DNA of 64,000 bases from an uncultured Bacteroidales bacterium (GCA_947167075.1 CAMVGR010000006.1:62001-126000); one strand, 5' to 3'. Positions 19,230 through 28,865 are shown, numbered from the stretch's first letter. The notes: generated by a model from the sequence alone, not told the origin. Made by a program: numbers and translations.

Positions 19230-19724
19230 TTATAGCACTACAAGAAGCCCTAGCAAGAAGGGTACCGATATGCAGATGCCCAGCACCGACAGGGCAGCAC
19301 CAACATCCTTGTTGGAGATGCTCTTGTTTTCCACCATGTTGTTGAGGCGCTGCACTACGCCATCGTCGCCACACACATAAGCATACATATCGGGATGGCT
19401 CACATCGCATGTCGATACATCGACGTTTGTCAGACCATCGCCAATAGAACGGTAGCGTACGGTAAATGACGCCGTATTCCCCAGCGAGTCAGCAAACCGA
19501 CGTGTGTCGTACACCACCCAATCATTCTTCCATTCGTCGTCAAACACGTATGGCTCATTCACAGTCTCCCGTCCAGAGCCGACAGGCATAAGTCCGACCA
19601 CCTTCAAATCACTTTCCACCTCATGCAGGGTCCCCAAGTAAGCACCCGTAGAGGTATATTTTACACTTCCGCATCCAGCCATTAGCAACGAGGCTGCAAT
19701 AAGCAAACAACGAGTCTTGTTCAT
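19230..19724 (-). CDS. Small lipoprotein of unknown function
   Basis: 164 residues from ATG 19724. An upstream GTG at 19748 lies almost at the expected transcription start, so it is not used here. The protein begins MNKTRCLL and has a lipobox LMAGC, so it should be lipidated. The middle is a soluble domain with no motif I know. The last 25 residues are strongly hydrophobic (ISVPFLLGLLVVL), which is unusual for a lipoprotein and suggests a second membrane contact. It converges on tyrS. Confidence 0.72.
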   Translation of the reverse strand: MNKTRCLLIAASLLMAGCGSVKYTSTGAYLGTLHEVESDLKVVGLMPVGSGRETVNEPYVFDDEWKNDWVVYDTRRFADSLGNTASFTVRYRSIGDGLTNVDVSTCDVSHPDMYAYVCGDDGVVQRLNNMVENKSISNKDVGAALSVLGICISVPFLLGLLVVL

Positions 19725-19752
19725 TTGTATTCTGTTTCTTGTTTTCACGCCG

Positions 19753-19760
19753 CAAAAGTA
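19753..19760 (-). promoter_or_regulatory. Bacteroidetes-type promoter for the small lipoprotein
   Basis: On the minus strand TACTTTTG fits TAnnTTTG and lies 28 bp before ATG 19724, which supports that start over the GTG at 19748. Confidence 0.6.
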
Positions 19761-19947
19761 AGAAATAAAAACGTGGAAAAAACCGACATGTCATACAATT
19801 TTTCCGAATACCATCTATTCTACGATTCCGAAGTCATTGCTACCTATCTATTATTTTCCGGCAGAGCATTTGAATAAAAAAAGAGAAAAAAGGGGCAAAA
19901 ACAGGCCTTTTACGCCCTATCATAAAACCTTGTGAATCAGGATTGAA

Positions 19948-20045
19948 GACAGACCAACTCTTACTCATCTCTTACTCATCTCCTACCCATCCATTAGTCA
20001 ACCTTTAATCGAGTAAGTGAAGAGTAGGGAGAGATAAGATGATGA
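19948..20045 (+). repeat. 11-bp-phased leader repeat, family 2, copy 3 (no DUF6266 gene)
   Basis: After GACAGACCAA come the units CTCTTACTCAT twice, CTCCTACCCAT, CCATTAGTCAA, CCTTTAATCGA, GTAAGTGAAGA, GTAGGGAGAGA and TAAGATGATGA. It is the clearest 11-bp array of the family. What follows is a short open frame of about 30 codons from 20040, not a DUF6266 gene. The rest of the 19725-20396 gap holds only the two promoters listed. Confidence 0.85.
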
Positions 20046-20352
20046 CAAATAATGAACACGTAGACAAATTGAGGACGACAAGGAGATTCACCGTTCGCAT
20101 CATCGACCACCTGTCCCCGTCGGTAGCATGACACAGGTGGACGACATGGTCTACTTCGGATAGATGAAGGGCATTGCTAAATGATACTCATCGAACGATG
20201 GCCTGCCAAGGCTGCCGCCATAAAAATCATCTTCTTTTGCTTGTCAAATACATTGCTTATTCGCCATGCTCCTGTACCCCCATTCGTGGGCGAAATCCAG
20301 TAGTTTTTTTCAACTTTTTCACATTTCTTATAGTCATGTCAAATTTATTTTG

Positions 20353-20360
20353 TAAATTTG
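20353..20360 (+). promoter_or_regulatory. Promoter (-7 element) of the MFS gene
   Basis: TAAATTTG matches TAnnTTTG and stands 36 bp before the ATG at 20397. Confidence 0.6.
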
Positions 20361-20396
20361 CACTCTCAAATAGGAAATAACAAAAAACAATACAAT

Positions 20397-21851
20397 ATGT
20401 CAGAAAAAGTCTACAAATTAATGAACGACAATCCGGTGGCACGCTGGTCAGCGCTGATCCTGATTGCCTTGATGATGTTCTTCGGCTATATGTTTGTCGA
20501 TGTAATGTCTCCCCTGCAAAGCATGATTGAAGTGGAACGTGGATGGACACCCAGTGTCTTCGGCACCTATGCCGCCGGCGAATACATACTCAACGTATGC
20601 GGATTCCTCATCCTTGCCGGTATCATCCTCGACAAGATGGGCATCCGTTTCACCGGCACCCTCAGCGCCAGCATGATGTTGCTTGGTGCCGTCATCAAGT
20701 TTGTTGGCATCAGCGACTTCTTCCAGGAGACAGCATTCTGCGAATGGCTCGGCAGCTGGTGGACCGCCATGCCCGGCAGTGCAAAGATGGCCGCCTTCGG
20801 ATTCATGATCTTCGGATGCGGATGCGAAATGGCCGGCATCACCGTCAGTCGCTCCATTGCTAAATGGTTCGAGGGCAAAGAGATGGCTCTTGCCATGGGA
20901 CTCGAGATGGCTATCGCCCGCGTTGGCGTTTTCGCCATCTTCAGCATCAGCCCTCTGCTTGCCGAAAGCTTGGGTCACAGCGTCTTCGGAAAGACCACCG
21001 TTGTCGCCCCTGTCGCCTTCTGCACAGTGCTGCTCTGCATCGGACTCATCTTCTTCCTGGTTTTCTGCGTAATGGATCGCAAATTCGATGCCCAGCTTGG
21101 CAAAGGTAAAGGCACCCAGGTGAATCCAGAAGACGAGTTCAAGATAAGCGACATTGGCAAGATATTTGGTAGCCGCATCTTCTGGGTCATCGCCCTGCTG
21201 TGCGTACTCTACTACAGTGCCATATTCCCCTTCCAGCGCTACGGAGCCAACATGCTGCAGTGCAACCTCGACGGCATCAGCCCACAAACAGCCGCCAATA
21301 TCTTCCGCTGGTTCCCCATCGGTGCAGCCGTCATCACCCCGTTCCTCGGAGCCTATCTCGACAATAAGGGTAAAGGTGCCACCATGCTCATGTTCGGAGC
21401 CCTGCTGCTCATTGTTTGCCATCTGGTCTTTGCCTTCGTGTTGCCCGCCACACATAGCAGCCTCATTGCCTACATCACCATCGTCATCCTCGGTGTCAGC
21501 TTTGCTCTAGTCCCCGCAGCCCTGTGGCCCTCGGTGCCAAAAGTGATGAATCCCCGCTATCTCGGCAGTGCCTACTCGCTCATCTTCTGGGTACAGAACA
21601 TTGGACTCTGCTTCGTGCCCATGCTCATTGGCAGCGTACTGCAGAGCAGCAACGCCAACAACGAGGCTGTCATCGCCGCCAAAGAAGCCATCGCCGCTGG
21701 TGCCACCGACACCTTCATCCCCTACAACTACACCGTTCCTCTGATCATCTTCGCCTCCTTCGGTGTCATTGCATTCTTGATAGCCATCTATCTCAAAGCC
21801 ATCGACAAAAAGAATGGTTATGGCCTCGAAGAGCCGAACATTAAGAAATAA
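20397..21851 (+). CDS. MFS transporter
   Basis: 484 residues from ATG 20397; a longer frame from 20358 would begin inside the promoter. About 12 membrane helices are visible, and the long central loop (VMDRKFDAQLGKGKG) divides two halves of six. GIILDKMGIRFTG in the first half corresponds to the MFS loop 2-3 motif, and AYLDNKGKGATML is its second-half counterpart. The overall look is of the oxalate/formate-antiporter-like or nitrate-type branch, but the substrate cannot be assigned. It ends at a clear hairpin. Confidence 0.85.
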   Translation: MSEKVYKLMNDNPVARWSALILIALMMFFGYMFVDVMSPLQSMIEVERGWTPSVFGTYAAGEYILNVCGFLILAGIILDKMGIRFTGTLSASMMLLGAVIKFVGISDFFQETAFCEWLGSWWTAMPGSAKMAAFGFMIFGCGCEMAGITVSRSIAKWFEGKEMALAMGLEMAIARVGVFAIFSISPLLAESLGHSVFGKTTVVAPVAFCTVLLCIGLIFFLVFCVMDRKFDAQLGKGKGTQVNPEDEFKISDIGKIFGSRIFWVIALLCVLYYSAIFPFQRYGANMLQCNLDGISPQTAANIFRWFPIGAAVITPFLGAYLDNKGKGATMLMFGALLLIVCHLVFAFVLPATHSSLIAYITIVILGVSFALVPAALWPSVPKVMNPRYLGSAYSLIFWVQNIGLCFVPMLIGSVLQSSNANNEAVIAAKEAIAAGATDTFIPYNYTVPLIIFASFGVIAFLIAIYLKAIDKKNGYGLEEPNIKK

Positions 21852-21872
21852 TATCTCTTGAACGAATATCAT

Positions 21873-21903
21873 AAGGCAGATGTGTGTAGAACACGTCTGC
21901 CTT
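21873..21903 (+). terminator. Hairpin after the MFS gene
   Basis: AAGGCAGA pairs with TCTGCCTT, extended inwards by TGTG/CACG with one mismatch. It lies 20 bp after the stop codon. Confidence 0.65.
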
Positions 21904-21928
21904 AACCTGTTATAAACCCCCAAACACA

Positions 21929-23287
21929 ATGGCCAACAATAAAACCGGATTCACCTCTTCTTTAGGAGTAGTTCTTGCCGCCGCCGGCTCTGCAGTAGGG
22001 CTGGGCAATATCTGGCGTTTTCCATATATCTGTGGCAAATATGGCGGTGCCGCATGTCTCGTGGTCTACCTTGCCTTCGTGTTCCTGATAGGCATGGTAT
22101 TATTAATGACCGAGTTCGTCATCGGACGCCGCTCCAGGCATGCACCCGAGAAGGCATTCCCCACTCTGTGCCCTAAGCACCCGTCGTGGAAGTGGGTTGG
22201 ACTTTTCGGCATGTTCAGCTGCTTTCTCATCCTCACCATCTATTTGGTCATCTCCGGATGGACTGTGGGCTACTTTTGGGAGTCGCTGACCGGAACACTG
22301 GCCGCTATTCCCAACGATGGATTCAAAGAGCACTTCGATGCATTTGCCTCATCTACCTGGAAGCCTGTGGTATTTCTCATCGTCTTCCTCGTAATCAACC
22401 TATTAGTCATTCTTGGAGGAGTGCAGAAAGGTATCGAGAAAGTATCCAAACTCTTGATGCCCATCCTACTGATACTAGTCCTGGCACTTTGCGTACGTTC
22501 GCTGACCCTTCCTGGTGCTTCGAAAGGGCTCGACTATCTGTTCCATCCCGACTTCTCGCTACTCAACTGGGAGGGCATCCTTGCCATACTTGGGCAGGCT
22601 CTGTTTTCGCTGTCGGTAGGAATGGGAACGATGATAGTATACGGCTCCTACATCCCGAACGAGAGCAATATTCTGAAGACCGCCACCTGGATCACCGTCT
22701 GCGATGTCTGCATAGCAGTGCTAGCCGGCATTGCCATCTTCCCCGCCGTATTCGCCGCAGGCCAGAGCCCTGCTGGTGGTCCTGGATTGGTATATCAGGT
22801 ATTACCGCTGGTATTCAATTCGATGGGCAAAGTAGGCATGGTCTTTGCCATACTCTTTTTCCTACTGCTTTCGATGGCAGCACTCACCTCTTCCATCTCG
22901 CTACTTGAGACCCTGACGGCATGGCTCTCTGACCGAGGCATGAAACGCAACCGCGCGGCGCTGATAGTCTCCGTGCTGGTGGCCCTACTCGCTATCGTGG
23001 CGGCCTACTCCTTCACAGGTGGTCCGCTCAGCGGAATCACCCCTGGCGGGAAGAACCTCTTCGATTGGATCGACAGACTCACCGGAGCCTACCTGCCGCC
23101 AATGGGAGCATTGGCCACCATCATCTTCCTTGGTTGGGTAATGAAACGAGAGGACATCCGCGACGAACTCTCCAACCACGGTACCCTTCGCATCGCTTGG
23201 TTCCCAGTATTCTACAACATTCTAGTACGTTTTCTGGCACCACTGGCACTGCTGGTCGTGCTGGTAGCTGGAATAATGGGAGTGTAG
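21929..23287 (+). CDS. Sodium-dependent transporter, NSS/SNF family
   Basis: 452 residues with about 11-12 membrane helices. The N-terminal signature GSAVGLGNIWRFPY, which lines the sodium and substrate sites, is at about residues 20-33. SVGMGTMIVYGSY marks helix 6. These proteins import amino acids or related compounds with sodium. The substrate cannot be told. It lies 78 bp after the MFS gene, past a hairpin, so it may be expressed separately. Confidence 0.92.
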   Translation: MANNKTGFTSSLGVVLAAAGSAVGLGNIWRFPYICGKYGGAACLVVYLAFVFLIGMVLLMTEFVIGRRSRHAPEKAFPTLCPKHPSWKWVGLFGMFSCFLILTIYLVISGWTVGYFWESLTGTLAAIPNDGFKEHFDAFASSTWKPVVFLIVFLVINLLVILGGVQKGIEKVSKLLMPILLILVLALCVRSLTLPGASKGLDYLFHPDFSLLNWEGILAILGQALFSLSVGMGTMIVYGSYIPNESNILKTATWITVCDVCIAVLAGIAIFPAVFAAGQSPAGGPGLVYQVLPLVFNSMGKVGMVFAILFFLLLSMAALTSSISLLETLTAWLSDRGMKRNRAALIVSVLVALLAIVAAYSFTGGPLSGITPGGKNLFDWIDRLTGAYLPPMGALATIIFLGWVMKREDIRDELSNHGTLRIAWFPVFYNILVRFLAPLALLVVLVAGIMGV

Positions 23288-23388
23288 CAAAGCCCTCTGC
23301 CCCACCCTTTACCACCCTATTGCTCACACATGTTGCAGTAGGCTGGTTCATTATTAACGGGTGACTACGGCGTACATACACTCTGTCT

Positions 23389-23448
23389 TCACGGTGCATC
23401 TACGGTGCATGTACGGTGCATGTACGGATGAAGTACGGTGTTGATACG
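23389..23448 (+). repeat. 60-bp TACGG element (family 1), copy C
   Basis: It starts TCACGGTGCATC, followed by two TACGGTGCATG units, TACGGATGAAG, TACGGTGTTGA and TACG. It has exactly the length of copies A and B. The next gene downstream is tRNA-Pro, then radA. Confidence 0.92.
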
Positions 23449-23687
23449 AAGAAGACACTGCTAATCAGGGTATTACATACGAACAATCCACACATCATTC
23501 ACATCTACAACATCTTACACTGAGATTAATAAAAAGATACAAAAGTTGGAGCAAAAAGCGTTATTTTTGCATCTGACAGGAACAAAACAGACCTAGGCAA
23601 AGGGAGAAAGCCCTACATTTTTTCAATTTACAAACATCTATAATACAAAGATATAAGTCAAAAAAACATACATAAGGATAAAAAAAA

Positions 23688-23719
23688 TTTGGTCGAATCA
23701 TAAAATAATAGTACTTTTG
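23688..23719 (+). promoter_or_regulatory. Promoter of tRNA-Pro
   Basis: TTTG at 23688-23691 and TACTTTTG at 23712-23719 are 20 bp apart, close to the Bacteroidetes consensus. The tRNA begins 61 bases downstream. Confidence 0.65.
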
Positions 23720-23780
23720 CACCCGATTTCAAAAGAAGGAATCGTTTGATTGCAGCTGAAATCAGCAATCAAAAATTGTT

Positions 23781-23854
23781 CGGGGTGTGGCGCAGTTGGC
23801 TAGCGCACTTGCATGGGGTGCAAGGGGTCGAAAGTTCGAGTCTTTTCACCCCGA
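23781..23854 (+). tRNA. tRNA-Pro (anticodon GGG)
   Basis: 74 nt fold into a full cloverleaf. The acceptor stem is CGGGGTG with CACCCCG, and C1-G72 is typical of tRNA-Pro. The D arm is GCGC/GCGC and the anticodon stem CTTGC/GCAAG with loop ATGGGGT. The anticodon is GGG at 23815-23817 with G37. The T arm closes with one G-T pair. CCA is not encoded. A T run at 23858-23866 follows. Confidence 0.95.
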
Positions 23855-23938
23855 CAATTTTTTTTTATAGGGGTACCCTTTGAGCAACCTTCTGCCAATA
23901 CCCTAAAAATATATGTCTGCCATGTACACTTTTTTTCG

Positions 23939-23946
23939 TATATTTG
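23939..23946 (+). promoter_or_regulatory. Promoter (-7 element) of radA
   Basis: TATATTTG fits TAnnTTTG exactly. The radA start is 55 bases downstream. Confidence 0.6.
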
Positions 23947-24000
23947 CACTATCCTCCAGCACCCGTAGTGGAGTAGCACAGAGGTGAAACACAACATATT

Positions 24001-25359
24001 ATGGCCAAAGCAAAGACATATTATTTCTGCCGCAACTGTGGCTACCAGAGTGCATCGTGGCTAGGCCGTTGCCCTGAGTGCGGCAAGTTTGGCACCTTCG
24101 ACGAGGAGGTAGTGAAAGCCGAAAGTACCCGGCGCACGTCCGACCTCGGAGCATCGACACATCCCAAACGGCTCGAAGAGGTGACCTACGACACCACCGC
24201 CCGCACCTCGACCCACTCGACCGAACTAGATCGTGTGCTGGGAGGCGGCCTCGTGTCGGGCAGTCTGCTACTGCTCGGAGGCGAGCCCGGCATCGGCAAG
24301 AGCACACTGCTGCTGCAGATGGCCCTGTCGCTGCACGACAAGCGTGTGCTCTATGTCAGCGGCGAAGAAAGCGAACAGCAGATCAAGATGCGTGCCGACC
24401 GACTAGGCAAAGTGCCGAACGAGCTCTATGTGGTCAGCGAAACCGTTACACAACGCATCTTTGAACATATCGACACCGTCAAGCCCGACCTGCTGATAGT
24501 AGACTCTATCCAGACGGTCACTACAGAAAGCATCGACTCGCCGGCAGGCAGTGTAAGCCAGATCCGACAATGCACAACCGAATTCCAGCACTACGCAAAG
24601 CAGCATGCAGTGCCCGTACTGCTGGTGGGGCACATCACAAAAGATGGCACACTGGCTGGTCCCAAAGTGATGGAACACATCGTGGATGCCGTGCTACAGT
24701 TCGAAGGCGACCGCAACTATGGCTTCCGAATACTCCGTGCCATCAAGAATCGTTTTGGCTCCACCGCCGAAATCGGCATCTTCGAGATGCAGGAAGGCGG
24801 CCTGCACGAAGTGGTCAACCCGAGCGAATACCTCCTGTCGCAACGCGACGAAAGCCTAAGCGGAGCAGCCGTGGCCGCCACTCTCGAGGGTGTGAGACCG
24901 ATGTTTGTCGAGGTGCAAAGCCTAGTGAGCAGTGCCGTCTACGGCACTCCTCAACGCAACGCTGGTGGTTTCGACACCCGCCGAATGAATATGCTGCTGG
25001 CGGTACTCGAGAAGCGATGCGGATTCAAACTCGGAGCCAAAGATGTGTTTCTCAATCTGGCAGGAGGCATGCGTATTGGCGACCCCGCCATGGATCTGGC
25101 CGTAGCCTGTGCCATCCTCTCTTCCAACGTCGATATATCCATCTCCCCACGCTATTGTTTTGCGGGCGAGTTGGGGCTTGGAGGCGAGGTGAGGCCCGTA
25201 CGTGGTGTCGAACAGCGTATAGCCGAAGCCAGTCGACTAGGATTCGAACGCTTCTTCGTTAGCAAATATGCCATTCGTGCCATCGACCGTAAGCGATACC
25301 CGATCGACATCGTCCCCGTGGGAGTGATAGAGGAGGCATTCAGGGCACTGTTTGCCTAA
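24001..25359 (+). CDS. radA: DNA repair protein RadA
   Basis: 452 residues, standard length. The N-terminal zinc finger uses Cys10, Cys13, Cys24 and Cys27. The RecA-like core has Walker A GEPGIGKST (94-102) and the RadA-specific KNRFG (249-253). The C-terminal third is the Lon-protease-like domain. RadA helps process recombination intermediates by driving branch migration. It has its own promoter and is the first of a long plus-strand series, though an 82-bp gap separates it from the next gene. Confidence 0.97.
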   Translation: MAKAKTYYFCRNCGYQSASWLGRCPECGKFGTFDEEVVKAESTRRTSDLGASTHPKRLEEVTYDTTARTSTHSTELDRVLGGGLVSGSLLLLGGEPGIGKSTLLLQMALSLHDKRVLYVSGEESEQQIKMRADRLGKVPNELYVVSETVTQRIFEHIDTVKPDLLIVDSIQTVTTESIDSPAGSVSQIRQCTTEFQHYAKQHAVPVLLVGHITKDGTLAGPKVMEHIVDAVLQFEGDRNYGFRILRAIKNRFGSTAEIGIFEMQEGGLHEVVNPSEYLLSQRDESLSGAAVAATLEGVRPMFVEVQSLVSSAVYGTPQRNAGGFDTRRMNMLLAVLEKRCGFKLGAKDVFLNLAGGMRIGDPAMDLAVACAILSSNVDISISPRYCFAGELGLGGEVRPVRGVEQRIAEASRLGFERFFVSKYAIRAIDRKRYPIDIVPVGVIEEAFRALFA

Positions 25360-25441
25360 CAGTAAAAAAATATGGGAAGAGATTGATTATTTTGCCGACA
25401 AAAGATAATAATTACAGACACAAAGCGTTTAATAAACTATC

Positions 25442-26122
25442 ATGATAGCAGAGAATATTGCCAAAATACGAGAAGAGATACCTGCCGGAGTACGCTTGAT
25501 AGCGGTAAGCAAACTGAAATCGACCGACGACATCATGGAGGCCTATCGCACAGGACAGCGTGCATTCGGCGAAAACTATGCCACCGAACTACGCGACAAA
25601 GCCGCCCTCCTGCCAAAAGACATCGAGTGGCACTTCATAGGGCATCTACAGGGCAAACAGCTGAAATACTACATCCCCTTTGTGAGTATGATTCATGGAG
25701 TAGACAGCATAGACCATCTGATGGAGGTGGAACGGGCTGCCCAAAAGGTGGATCGCACCGTCGATGTGCTGTTGCAGGTGCACGTGGCCCGAGAGGAAAC
25801 CAAGTTCGGTTTTGCACCAGACGAGCTGTTGGGCCTACACGACCAGCTCGCACAAGAGCAGTTGCCCCATGTACGTATCTGTGGATTGATGGCGATGGCC
25901 TCGAACACGCCCGATATCGAACAGGTACGTTCCGACTTTCGACAGGCTAGAAACACCTTCGAACAACTGAAAGCCAGCGCATTTGCCCGTCAAGAATGCT
26001 TCCGCGAACTCTCGATGGGAATGAGCCACGACTACCATATAGCCATCGAGGAGGGTAGCACCATGGTGCGTATTGGGAGCAGTATATTTGGAGCAAGAGA
26101 CTATAGTAAAAAGAAGATATGA
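25442..26122 (+). CDS. YggS/PLPBP-family PLP-binding protein
   Basis: 226 residues, a single TIM-barrel domain. The PLP-binding lysine is probably Lys24 in LIAVSKLKS. FGENYATEL, HFIGHLQGKQ and LSMGMSHDY are family landmarks. The family handles pyridoxal phosphate balance and amino-acid homeostasis rather than catalysing a known reaction. The stop overlaps the start of the YitT-like gene by four bases. Confidence 0.93.
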   Translation: MIAENIAKIREEIPAGVRLIAVSKLKSTDDIMEAYRTGQRAFGENYATELRDKAALLPKDIEWHFIGHLQGKQLKYYIPFVSMIHGVDSIDHLMEVERAAQKVDRTVDVLLQVHVAREETKFGFAPDELLGLHDQLAQEQLPHVRICGLMAMASNTPDIEQVRSDFRQARNTFEQLKASAFARQECFRELSMGMSHDYHIAIEEGSTMVRIGSSIFGARDYSKKKI

Positions 26123-27000
26123 AATTTAAAGACCTTAGAAACAACATTCTGACCTACGTTCTCATCACGATAGGCATCTTGATTTACACATTTGCATGGT
26201 CGGCATTCATGCTTCCCGCCAAGATAGTGGGTGGCGGAGTGAGCGGTATCTCGTCGGTGCTCAACATAGCAGCTGGCGTACCATTGCCTATCGGTGTGCT
26301 CAACTTCATCATCAATGGCATTTTGCTAGCCATCGGCTTCAAGGTGCTGGGCTCGAAGTTTGGTGCCAATACTATATACGGTATTGTGATGAGTTCTGTA
26401 TGCTTTATCCTTTGGCAGCAGATACTACATGTGGAAAACCTTTTCGATGTGGAACAGTTCGGCGGATTCATGTGTGCCATCATTGGCGGTGCACTCTGTG
26501 GAGCAGGCATCGGACTCACCTTCACCATGGGTGGCAATAGCGGTGGAACCGACATCATAGCACTCATCATCAGCAAATTCTACAACATTTCTCCAGGCAA
26601 GGTCATCATGTACCTCGACATTTTTATCATTGGTAGCTCCTACTTTGTCTCCCATCGCTTGGAAAATGTCATCTTTGGCTATATTGTAATGATGGTAATG
26701 ACCTATGTGCTCGACATGGTGCTCGACGGCAACAAACAGTCCTACCAGGTGATGGTATTCTCCCTAAAGAACAAAGAGATAGCAGAAGCCGTCACACGTG
26801 AGGTGGGACGAGGTGCCACACTGCTCGATGCCGAAGGCTGCTACACCAAACAGCAGCAGAAAGTACTGCTAATAATGGTACACCGCACCGACAAGACGCA
26901 CGTCATGCAGATTATCCACCGCATCGACGAAAACGCCTTCATCAGTGTCAACAAGGCTCAAGGAGTATATGGTAAGAACTTCGAGAAACTGAAAATATAG
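26119..27000 (+). CDS. YitT family membrane protein
   Basis: 293 residues. Five or six membrane helices fill the first 200 residues, including the conserved LPAKIVGGGVSGISS and GGNSGGTDI stretches. The C-terminal 80 residues form the soluble DUF2179 domain (GRGATLLDAEGCYT). The function is unknown in most bacteria; a carrier role is often supposed. It is translationally coupled to the yggS-like gene by ATGA. Confidence 0.9.
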   Translation: MKFKDLRNNILTYVLITIGILIYTFAWSAFMLPAKIVGGGVSGISSVLNIAAGVPLPIGVLNFIINGILLAIGFKVLGSKFGANTIYGIVMSSVCFILWQQILHVENLFDVEQFGGFMCAIIGGALCGAGIGLTFTMGGNSGGTDIIALIISKFYNISPGKVIMYLDIFIIGSSYFVSHRLENVIFGYIVMMVMTYVLDMVLDGNKQSYQVMVFSLKNKEIAEAVTREVGRGATLLDAEGCYTKQQQKVLLIMVHRTDKTHVMQIIHRIDENAFISVNKAQGVYGKNFEKLKI

Positions 27001-27048
27001 TTTCCACAATCGCAATAAAATCAATTAAATACAATTAATCAATACCTA

Positions 27049-27693
27049 ATGAAATACATCTCCCCGTCTCTGCTTAGTGCCGATTTCGGCAATCTACAGC
27101 GCGATATAGAGATGCTCAATGCATCTGAATGCGACTGGCTTCACGTCGATGTGATGGATGGTCTGTTTGTTCCTAACATCTCGTTTGGCCAGCCCATAGT
27201 CAAGCATATCAAACGGCATGCTAAAAAACCTCTCGATGTGCATCTCATGATCAAAGATCCGGGGCGCTACGTACAAGACTTCCGCGAGGCTGGGGCCGAC
27301 ATTCTCACAGTTCACTACGAGGCATGTGTACATCTTGATCGTGTGCTCCATGCCATTCACGATGCAGGCATGCAGGGTGGCGTGGTCCTCAATCCGTCGA
27401 CTCCGGTCAGCCTGCTCGAAGATATAGTGCAGGAATGTGACCTCGTGCTACTGATGAGTGTAAATCCAGGATTCGGTGGCCAAAAGTTTATAGAGAACAC
27501 CTACAACAAAGTACGCCAACTGCGTCAGCTTTGTGACCGAAAGAATCCCCATTGCTTGATAGAGGTGGATGGTGGTGTCAATCTGCAGAATGCACCACTT
27601 CTATACGAAGCTGGAGCCGATGTATTGGTGGCTGGCAACGCCGTTTTCAAGAGCGATAACCCAATACAGACCATCCATCAACTCAAACAATGA
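27049..27693 (+). CDS. rpe: Ribulose-phosphate 3-epimerase
   Basis: 214 residues. The TIM-barrel enzyme interconverts ribulose 5-phosphate and xylulose 5-phosphate in the pentose phosphate pathway. It starts ISPSLLSADFGNL. The metal site includes His32 and Asp34 (LHVDVMDG), and MSVNPGFGGQKF and EVDGGV follow later. All catalytic blocks are present and the length is normal. The stop overlaps the next start by four bases. Confidence 0.96.
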   Translation: MKYISPSLLSADFGNLQRDIEMLNASECDWLHVDVMDGLFVPNISFGQPIVKHIKRHAKKPLDVHLMIKDPGRYVQDFREAGADILTVHYEACVHLDRVLHAIHDAGMQGGVVLNPSTPVSLLEDIVQECDLVLLMSVNPGFGGQKFIENTYNKVRQLRQLCDRKNPHCLIEVDGGVNLQNAPLLYEAGADVLVAGNAVFKSDNPIQTIHQLKQ

Positions 27694-28865
27694 GTCGTCC
27701 GCAGCTCATCATAGCACCTGGCAAAGAGAAAGCCATACTGCGTCATCACCCGTGGGTGTTTAGCGGTGCAGTGAAACGGATCGAAGGAGAGCCTACGGAT
27801 GGCGATTTAGTGGACATTGTTGACACCCATGGCCAGTGGATGGCCACTGGCCACTACCAGAACGAAAGTATCATCTGTAAAGTGCTCTCGTTCGACACGC
27901 CACAAATCGACGACGCATTCTTTACCCGTCGTTTACAGTCTGCCATCGCCTACCGACAACGGCTGGGATTCTTCGATAATTCTACTACCAATGTATTCCG
28001 TCTTGTGCACGCCGAGGGTGACTATCTACCTGGCCTAGTGTGTGATTGGTACAATGGAATCATCGTAATGCAAGCCCATTCTGTGGGTATGCATCGGTTG
28101 TTTCCAACATTGGCATCAATCTTTCGACAACTGATTGGCGATAAGCTCGTAGCCATCTTCGACAAGAGCAGTGCCACCATTCCCGGTGATTGTACCGACG
28201 GATATCTGTGGGGTCTGCAACCTCAAGAATGGGAAGTTTGCGAGCATGAAAACCGACTACTCATCAACTTCTACGAGGGGCAAAAGACTGGTTTCTTTAT
28301 CGACCAACGAGAGAACAGGCAGCTGGTGCATGATTTGGCTCATGGACATCGGGTTCTCAACTGCTTTGGCTACACCGGCGGATTCTCCTTGGCTGCCTTA
28401 CGAGGTGGTGCCGAATATGTCGAAACAGTCGATATATCCAAGAAAGCCATCGAACTATGCAATCGGAATATTTCTCTCAACTTTGGCCCAGATGCACCGC
28501 ATCAAGGCACCGTAGCCGATGTGCTTCAATACATTAAGGCCCTTAATAAGACCTTCGATCTAATTATTTTGGATCCACCGGCATTTGCCAAGAATCACCG
28601 TTCGCTACAAGCTGGACTGAAAGGATACCGCACCATCAACCAGCACGCTCTCGAAGCCATACCGTCAGGAGGATTACTAATGACATTCAGTTGCAGCCAA
28701 GCTGTCAGCAAAGACGACTTCCAGACAATGGTCTTCACAGCAGCCATGAATGCTCACCGAAATGTGCGAATCATACGCCATCTTTCCCACGCCATGGACC
28801 ACCCCGTCAGCATCTGCCATCCTGAGGGAGAATACCTTAAAGGGCTCCTTCTGCAAGTGGAATAG
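27690..28865 (+). CDS. RlmI-like rRNA (cytosine-C5) methyltransferase
   Basis: 391 residues. An N-terminal PUA domain (about 1-80) contains the conserved HPWVFSGAV. A central linker domain and a Rossmann methyltransferase follow, with SAM motif NCFGYTGGFSLAA near 221-233, catalytic LDPPAF near 290 and TFSCSQ near 330. Known relatives methylate 23S rRNA; the exact position is not predictable. It is coupled to rpe by ATGA. No domain is missing. Confidence 0.9.
   Translation: MSRPQLIIAPGKEKAILRHHPWVFSGAVKRIEGEPTDGDLVDIVDTHGQWMATGHYQNESIICKVLSFDTPQIDDAFFTRRLQSAIAYRQRLGFFDNSTTNVFRLVHAEGDYLPGLVCDWYNGIIVMQAHSVGMHRLFPTLASIFRQLIGDKLVAIFDKSSATIPGDCTDGYLWGLQPQEWEVCEHENRLLINFYEGQKTGFFIDQRENRQLVHDLAHGHRVLNCFGYTGGFSLAALRGGAEYVETVDISKKAIELCNRNISLNFGPDAPHQGTVADVLQYIKALNKTFDLIILDPPAFAKNHRSLQAGLKGYRTINQHALEAIPSGGLLMTFSCSQAVSKDDFQTMVFTAAMNAHRNVRIIRHLSHAMDHPVSICHPEGEYLKGLLLQVE

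Larger units (their letters stand above)
23288..23780. other. Intergenic region before tRNA-Pro
   Basis: It holds family 1 copy C (23389-23448), a hairpin-forming stretch GCAAAAAGCGTTATTTTTGC (23551-23570) that also resembles a -7 element, and the tRNA promoter. No protein gene is seen. Confidence 0.65.

Noticed and set aside
20448..21455. 335-codon minus-strand frame under the MFS gene
   Set aside because: It mirrors the membrane helices as Glu/Asp/Ala-rich sequence and has no promoter, ribosome site or known motif.
23551..23570. Second promoter-like sequence before tRNA-Pro
   Set aside because: TATTTTTG resembles a -7 element but has no -33 partner, and the stretch is better explained as the right arm of a small inverted repeat.
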